From Conexibacter sp. (lineage in GTDB: Bacteria > Actinomycetota > Thermoleophilia > Solirubrobacterales > Solirubrobacteraceae): 8,955 nt of DNA. Both the position numbers and the translations under genes were made by a program. The notes under the pieces were generated by a model that saw nothing but the letters and a program-made list of their open reading frames with translations, did not search any database and had not been told where the DNA came from. Of this stretch, positions 5,456 through 8,955 are shown piece after piece. Location of the stretch: the NCBI GenBank assembly GCA_025964055.1, contig JAOPZP010000141.1:1-8955 (forward strand). Reading direction: 5' to 3'. Positions within the stretch are counted from its first letter, which is position 1. Each line of letters begins with the position of its first letter.

Positions 5456-5800
5456 GTGACGCAACGCGTCGACGGACCACGCTTCGCCTACGCCTTCCAT
5501 CCGCTGCCGCCCAACCCGGGCGGGCTCCGGCGGTGGCGCTGGGAGCTGTGGCACGGCGCCGCCCTGGTGGCCGCCGGATGGCGCCTGACCCAGGAGCACG
5601 CCGAGCGCGCGCTGTGCACCGCGGCCTCGCGCCGCGGCCACGCCCAGCTCGGCGTCCACCCGCTGCGTCCGGATCGGACGCCCGCGCCGGGCGGCCTGAG
5701 CGCCGGCGCGCCCGTGCGCCTGGACTGCGGCGCGTTCGAGTGCACCCTGGTGCCGCGCCTGCCGGGCGCGGCCGGGTGGACCCCGGCGATCGCCGTCTGA
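5456..5800 (+). CDS. Hypothetical protein, 114 residues
   Basis: I do not recognise this family. The protein is small, soluble-looking and Trp/Arg-rich near the start (RRWRWELWHG), with no signal peptide or membrane segment. The middle reads AALVAAGWRLTQEHAERALCTAASR. This looks like a strand and a helix, similar in feel to small two-layer domains with the form 'description of value, then residues binding along a helix'. The C-terminal half is Pro/Gly-rich and contains CGAFEC (C91, C95). The start is uncertain. GTG 5456 suits a leaderless transcript, while TTG 5447 has GAGG (5436-5439) at seven bases, which would add three residues. The gene precedes the UPF0104 protein by 38 bases on the same strand. 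The frame is supported by its strong third-position GC bias and ordinary amino-acid composition, unlike the Arg/Ala/Pro-rich shadow frames. Confidence 0.65.
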   Translation: MTQRVDGPRFAYAFHPLPPNPGGLRRWRWELWHGAALVAAGWRLTQEHAERALCTAASRRGHAQLGVHPLRPDRTPAPGGLSAGAPVRLDCGAFECTLVPRLPGAAGWTPAIAV

Positions 5801-5824
5801 CGCCGGGCCCGCCTCCCCGTCCTC

Positions 5825-5830
5825 TACCTT
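5825..5830 (+). promoter_or_regulatory. Candidate -10 element for a leaderless start at 5839
   Basis: TACCTT fits TANNNT and ends eight bases before ATG 5839. No Shine-Dalgarno precedes that ATG, which supports a leaderless start. The arrangement closely repeats the one before 5456. Confidence 0.4.
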
Positions 5831-5838
5831 TGAGCGCG

Positions 5839-6840
5839 ATGGCGCCCCTGGCACGGCGCGCGGCGGCGCTCGCGCTCACTGCGTTGGTCCTCTACGGCGT
5901 CGCCCCGGCGATCGTCGAGGTTCTGGGCGCCTGGCCGCAGGTGCGCGACCTGAAGCCCTGGTGGCTGGCCGCCATGGTGTTCTTCGAGGCCGCCTCGCTG
6001 TGGTGCCTGTGGGAGCTGCAGGCCGTGTCGATCGGGACCGACGACCACCTCGCGGTCGCGACCTCCCAGCTCGGCGGCGGCGCGCTGGGCCGCGTGATCC
6101 CCGGCGGCGCGGCCACCGCCGCGGCCGCGCAGTACAACATGCTCAACGCCTCCGAGGACGTGCGGCGGGGCAACATCGCTACCGGCCTCGCCGCCGCGAC
6201 CGTGCTGCAGATCGGCGGCCTGTGCGTGCTGCCGCTGCTCGCGGTGCCGGCGATCGTGTTCGGCCTGCGCGTGCCGCACACGCTGCTGGAGACCGGCGTC
6301 TTCGGCCTCGTCCTCTTCATCGCGATGCTCGCGGTCGGCTTCGGCGTCGGGCGCAGCGAGCAGGCGCTGCGCTGGGTCGGGCGCATGGCGCGCGAGGTCA
6401 GCTGCCGCCTGCCCGGCGACCGGCGGCTCCCCGCCGACCTGCCCGACCGGCTGGTCGCCCATCGCGACGAGGTCGTCGACCGCCTCGGCGATCGCCTGGT
6501 CGCGGCCGCGGGCGCCGCGGTCGGCCGCTGGCTCTTCGACCTGATGGCCTTGGTCACGGCGATCGTCGCCGTCGGCGGCCAGCCGCAGTTCTCGCTCGTG
6601 CTGCTCGCCTATGTGGCGGCGCAGCTCCTGGCGCAGATCCCGATCACCCCGGGCGGCATCGGCGTCGTGGAGGCGGGGCTGACGGCGACGCTCGTGCTGT
6701 CGGGCGTGAGCGCCGGCGACGCCGCCGTGGCGACGCTGGCCTACCGGCTCGTCTCGTACTGGTTGATGCTGCCCGCCGGGCTGGTCGCGTGGGTCATCCA
6801 CCGCCGCCGGCGGGCGATCGCGGCGCCCGCGGCACCGTAG
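5839..6840 (+). CDS. UPF0104/YbhN-type membrane protein (LPG synthase transmembrane-like, flippase-like)
   Basis: This 333-residue polytopic inner-membrane protein resembles the transmembrane part of lysylphosphatidylglycerol synthase (MprF/AglD family, PF03706-type). Hydrophobic helices lie at about 8-28, 41-60, 113-142, 150-170, 232-247, 251-268, 280-290 and 296-320. Family signatures visible are the early PGG segment (RVIPGGAATAAAAQYNML, 85-102) and the conserved PGGIGVVEAG (271-280), followed by TLAYRLVSYWLMLPAG near the end. A cytoplasmic loop of about 50 charged residues (172-225) separates the two halves. There is no soluble aminoacyl-transferase domain, so the protein is not a full MprF. 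Related proteins are thought to move or modify lipids, but the substrate is unknown. ATG 5839 is preferred; the open frame upstream to 5401 is shadow of the preceding gene. Confidence 0.88.
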   Translation: MAPLARRAAALALTALVLYGVAPAIVEVLGAWPQVRDLKPWWLAAMVFFEAASLWCLWELQAVSIGTDDHLAVATSQLGGGALGRVIPGGAATAAAAQYNMLNASEDVRRGNIATGLAAATVLQIGGLCVLPLLAVPAIVFGLRVPHTLLETGVFGLVLFIAMLAVGFGVGRSEQALRWVGRMAREVSCRLPGDRRLPADLPDRLVAHRDEVVDRLGDRLVAAAGAAVGRWLFDLMALVTAIVAVGGQPQFSLVLLAYVAAQLLAQIPITPGGIGVVEAGLTATLVLSGVSAGDAAVATLAYRLVSYWLMLPAGLVAWVIHRRRRAIAAPAAP

Positions 6841-6861
6841 AGCGACCCGGGGGAGAAGGCG

Positions 6862-6877
6862 TGTGACCCACCTCACG
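6862..6877. promoter_or_regulatory. CRP-like binding site
   Basis: TGTGA-CCCACC-TCACG matches the known CRP/FNR-family consensus TGTGA-N6-TCACA at nine of ten fixed positions. It lies 22 bases after the UPF0104 stop and about 23-38 bases upstream of the candidate -10 at 6900, a plausible position for control of the SemiSWEET gene. A cAMP-forming cyclase is encoded at the window's left edge, but no CRP gene is visible here. Confidence 0.45.
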
Positions 6878-6880
6878 TCT

Positions 6881-6896
6881 AGTTGCTTCAGCAACT
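6881..6896. promoter_or_regulatory. Perfect inverted repeat AGTTGC-TTCA-GCAACT, operator-like
   Basis: Six-base arms flank a four-base centre, just upstream of TACCGT (6900-6905). The size and TTGC/GCAA arms recall operators of dimeric MarR-type repressors. As RNA it could form a six-bp hairpin with a TTCA loop, but its AT content within a very GC-rich background and its position near a candidate -10 favour a protein-binding site. No repressor gene is in the window. Confidence 0.5.
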
Positions 6897-6899
6897 TCC

Positions 6900-6905
6900 T
6901 ACCGT
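6900..6905 (+). promoter_or_regulatory. Candidate -10 element upstream of the SemiSWEET gene
   Basis: TACCGT fits TANNNT and lies directly after the inverted repeat. A start about seven bases on would give a 5' leader of roughly 40-45 bases to ATG 6956. No good -35 is seen, consistent with a factor-assisted promoter. Confidence 0.35.
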
Positions 6906-6955
6906 GTGCCGACGCTTGGCATGACGCCGAACGACGACCCCTCTCCCCCTGCTCC

Positions 6956-7348
6956 ATGTCGCTTCTCGATCTCTTCTCCTCCGCCGCCATCATCATCGGG
7001 CTCTGCGCTGCCCTGCCGCAGCTGGCCGCGATGCTCCGCGCCCGCTCGGCCGCGGGCCAGTCCTCGCTGGGCTGGACCCTCGGCGCGTTCGTCAACGCGC
7101 TCATGTCCTACGTCAACTTCGCCGGCTACCACGCCGCGGTCCTGGCCGCCGGGAACGTCGCCAGCCTGCTGATCTGCCTCATCGCCGTGGGCCTCGTCGT
7201 GCGCTTCGGCACGGGCGTCGTCCACACGGCGAACCGCCCGTCCGGCGTCACCGTCGGCGACCTGCCGGCCACCGAGTTCTGGGAGCTGCGCGACCAGCTC
7301 GAGCACGAGGCGCGCCGCCGCGGCGACCTGCAGCTCGCCGTGGCCTAA
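6956..7348 (+). CDS. SemiSWEET/PQ-loop family membrane protein
   Basis: This 130-residue protein has three predicted membrane helices (about 4-22, 37-56, 62-83), the size of one PQ-loop/MtN3 half-transporter. The PQ motif is P21-Q22 in ALPQLAAMLRARSAAGQSSLGW, the typical helix-1 end followed by a short polar loop. SemiSWEETs work as dimers and move sugars such as sucrose or glucose down their gradient; other PQ-loop proteins move amino acids. The substrate here is not decided. A charged tail of about 45 residues (ATEFWELRDQLEHEARRRG) follows helix 3, longer than in minimal SemiSWEETs. ATG 6956 is chosen because the upstream in-frame GTG 6863 overlaps the CRP-like site and adds 31 non-conserved-looking residues. 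No Shine-Dalgarno is seen. The TAA stop overlaps the stop of the convergent acyl-CoA oxidase gene. Confidence 0.85.
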   Translation: MSLLDLFSSAAIIIGLCAALPQLAAMLRARSAAGQSSLGWTLGAFVNALMSYVNFAGYHAAVLAAGNVASLLICLIAVGLVVRFGTGVVHTANRPSGVTVGDLPATEFWELRDQLEHEARRRGDLQLAVA

Positions 7349-8955
7349 GCCGCCGACGCCCGCGCCACCGCGTCCGCGTCGCCCAGCGAGGTCTCCGGCA
7401 CGCCGAAGGCCTCGACCAGCTCGGTCGCGTGCGGGCGCAGCTCCGCGCACAGCGTGTTGACGGCCTTGATGACCGCCTTGGAGCGCGGCGAGGACAGCTT
7501 GCCGTGCTCCTGGTACCAGCCGCGCTCGGCCTCGATCGTGCTCAAGGCGTACAGGTCGCACACGCGGTCCAGCAGCGCACGCGTCCCCGGGTGCTCGCAG
7601 CGCTCCACGCCCGCGGCGAAGGACTCCAGCACGACGCGATCGACGTAGGCGCGCGCCGCCGCGATCACGTGGTCCTGGCAGTCGACGAGCACCGAGAACG
7701 GGTCGCGGCCCGCGTCGATGCCGCCCTTCAGGCGCCGCGCGGCACCCGACAGGATGTGGTCGGCGCGCCAGCGGAACAGCTCCAGCTGCGTGGCGCGCTC
7801 GGCCAGGTCGCCCTCGTCCTCGCGGCCCGGCAGCAGGTCGTCGGCCAGCCGTCCCAGCACCTCGCGGATCGCGCTGCGCTCGGCGACCGTCTCGAAGACC
7901 TGGCCGGCGAAGAAGCTCGCGGTGCCCAGCGGGTCGAGCTCGCCGAGCTGGTCGCGGAAGTCGGTCAGCAGGTTCTTGGCCGCGAGCTGGAGCAACACGG
8001 TGTTGTCGCCCTCGAAGGTCGTGAAGACGTCGGTGTCGGCCTTCAGCGCCGCGAAGCGGTTGCCCTTCAGGTAGCCCATGCCGCCACAGGCCTCGCGGGC
8101 CTCCTGGATCGTGTCGGTCGCGTGCCACGTCGCGACGGCCTTCAGGCCGGCCGCCAGCGTCTCGAGCTCGCGCCGCTCGCGCGCCGGCTCCTCGGTGGCG
8201 GTGAACACGCGGTGCAGCCGCGCGACGACGTCCTCCTGGGCGAAGTGCAAGGCGTACACCTTGGCCAGCGGCAGCAGCAGCCGCCGCTGGTGGGTGCGGT
8301 AGTCCATCAGGACGACCTCGTCGCCGCCGGGGGGCCCGAACTGACGCCGCGACTCGGCGTGGCGCACGGCGATCGCCAGCGCGACCTTCGTGGCGTTGAT
8401 CGACGCGCCGCAGACGCTGACGCGACCCTGGATCAGCGTGCCCAACATGGTGAAGAACCGCTTGGTGGGGCTCTCGATCGCGCTCTCGTAGACGCCGTCC
8501 TCGCTGACGGTGGCGTAGCGGTCCAGCAGCGCGTCGCGCGGCACGCGGACGTCGTCGAACCAGATGCGGCCGTTGTCGACGCCGTCGAGGCCGAGCTTGG
8601 CGCCGCAGTCCTCGATGCGGATCCCTTCGAGCACGTTGCCCGCGTCGTCGCGCAGCGGCACGAGCAGCGCGTGCACGCCGCGCGACTCGCCGCCGACGAC
8701 CAACTGGGCGAACACGGCGGCCATGCGCCCGTGGCGCGCGGCGTTGCCGATGTAGTCCTTGCGGGCGTCGTCGTTCGGCGTGGTGATGACGAACTCCCGC
8801 GTGGACGGGTCGTAGGTCGCAGTCGTCGCCAGCTGCTGGACGTTGGATCCGTGGCCGGTCTCGGTCATCGCGAAGCAGCCCGGCAGGCGCAGCGACGTGA
8901 TGTCGCTCAGGTGCGCCTCGTGGTGCTTGCGGGTGCCGAGGTGCAGGACCGCCCC
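7345..8955 (-). CDS. Acyl-CoA oxidase/dehydrogenase family flavoenzyme (N-terminus beyond window)
   Basis: The frame is open from the window edge (8955) to TAG at 7345, giving 536 visible residues. The family is usually over 600, so roughly the first hundred are missing. ATG 8868 is internal (GCFAMTETGHGSNV), not the start. The enzyme oxidises acyl-CoA at the alpha-beta bond in fatty-acid beta-oxidation, with FAD. Signatures in order are the FAD-contacting FAMTETGHGSNV, the middle beta-domain FVITTPNDDARKDYIGNAA, DNGRIWFDDVRVPRD before the C-terminal helices, RRQFG, and the EACGGMGYLKGNR turn. The catalytic-base Glu in TTFEGDNTVLLQ is residue 315 of the visible part (codon at 8013-8011). The FEGDN motif and the long C-terminal domain (over 200 residues after the Glu) match peroxisomal-type acyl-CoA oxidases better than short-form dehydrogenases. 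Whether the electron acceptor is O2 or ETF cannot be read from sequence. Confidence 0.94.
   Translation of the reverse strand, partial: GAVLHLGTRKHHEAHLSDITSLRLPGCFAMTETGHGSNVQQLATTATYDPSTREFVITTPNDDARKDYIGNAARHGRMAAVFAQLVVGGESRGVHALLVPLRDDAGNVLEGIRIEDCGAKLGLDGVDNGRIWFDDVRVPRDALLDRYATVSEDGVYESAIESPTKRFFTMLGTLIQGRVSVCGASINATKVALAIAVRHAESRRQFGPPGGDEVVLMDYRTHQRRLLLPLAKVYALHFAQEDVVARLHRVFTATEEPARERRELETLAAGLKAVATWHATDTIQEAREACGGMGYLKGNRFAALKADTDVFTTFEGDNTVLLQLAAKNLLTDFRDQLGELDPLGTASFFAGQVFETVAERSAIREVLGRLADDLLPGREDEGDLAERATQLELFRWRADHILSGAARRLKGGIDAGRDPFSVLVDCQDHVIAAARAYVDRVVLESFAAGVERCEHPGTRALLDRVCDLYALSTIEAERGWYQEHGKLSSPRSKAVIKAVNTLCAELRPHATELVEAFGVPETSLGDADAVARASAA

Noticed and set aside
6863..6955. 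Upstream GTG start for the SemiSWEET gene
   Set aside because: It would place coding sequence over the CRP-like site and inverted repeat and add a polar Cys-containing stretch before a natural first membrane helix starting at ATG 6956.
7454..8755. Several short plus-strand open frames antisense to the acyl-CoA oxidase gene
   Set aside because: Ser/Arg/Pro-rich products without starts, ribosome-binding sites or domains, lying opposite a complete set of acyl-CoA oxidase motifs.

Overview
The window reads as chromosomal DNA from a very GC-rich actinobacterium. Its gene repertoire, third-position GC bias, capped RTX-like secreted proteins and TGGGGAC/GTCCCC palindromes suggest Thermoleophilia (Solirubrobacterales type). 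This placement is inference from gene style, since no rRNA or other marker is present. I see no tRNA, rRNA, CRISPR array, transposase or phage gene. Genes are packed tightly and no gap between genes exceeds about 160 bases.

Layout: (1) 1-609, plus strand, 3' end of a class III adenylate cyclase of the mycobacterial Rv1318c-like kind. (2) 606-3130, minus strand, a coupled operon reading from 3130 downward: a secreted RTX-type calcium-binding protein, an OmpR-family response regulator, and a HAMP sensor histidine kinase. (3) 3131-3287, a divergent control region with a striking symmetric array of CTCTCAC heptamers. (4) 3288-4151, plus strand, a second and longer secreted RTX-type protein sharing a two-cysteine C-terminal cap with the first. 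(5) 4158-4205, a REP-like palindromic repeat. (6) 4233-4766, plus strand, a GNAT acetyltransferase. (7) 4763-5416, minus strand, a membrane-anchored HExxH metalloprotease-like protein. (8) 5456-7348, plus strand, an unrecognised 114-residue protein, a UPF0104/YbhN-type membrane protein and a SemiSWEET/PQ-loop protein. Upstream of the last gene lie a CRP-like site and a separate perfect inverted repeat. (9) 7345-8955, minus strand, an acyl-CoA oxidase/dehydrogenase running off the window edge.

The most interesting unit is 606-4151. Two paralogous calcium-binding secreted proteins diverge from one control region. One of them is translationally overlapped with a two-component system. The control region holds two pairs of heptamers with exact 11-bp periodicity, arranged as mirror images, which is the geometry expected of an OmpR/PhoB-family regulator. 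The simplest model is that the RR/HK pair encoded here controls both RTX genes and its own operon, perhaps in response to an envelope or calcium-related signal. The architecture is visible in the sequence; the regulatory wiring and the signal are inference.

A second pattern is that all three convergent gene junctions (606-609, 4763-4766, 7345-7348) have stop codons overlapping by exactly four bases at CTAG or CTAA, leaving no room for a terminator between the genes.
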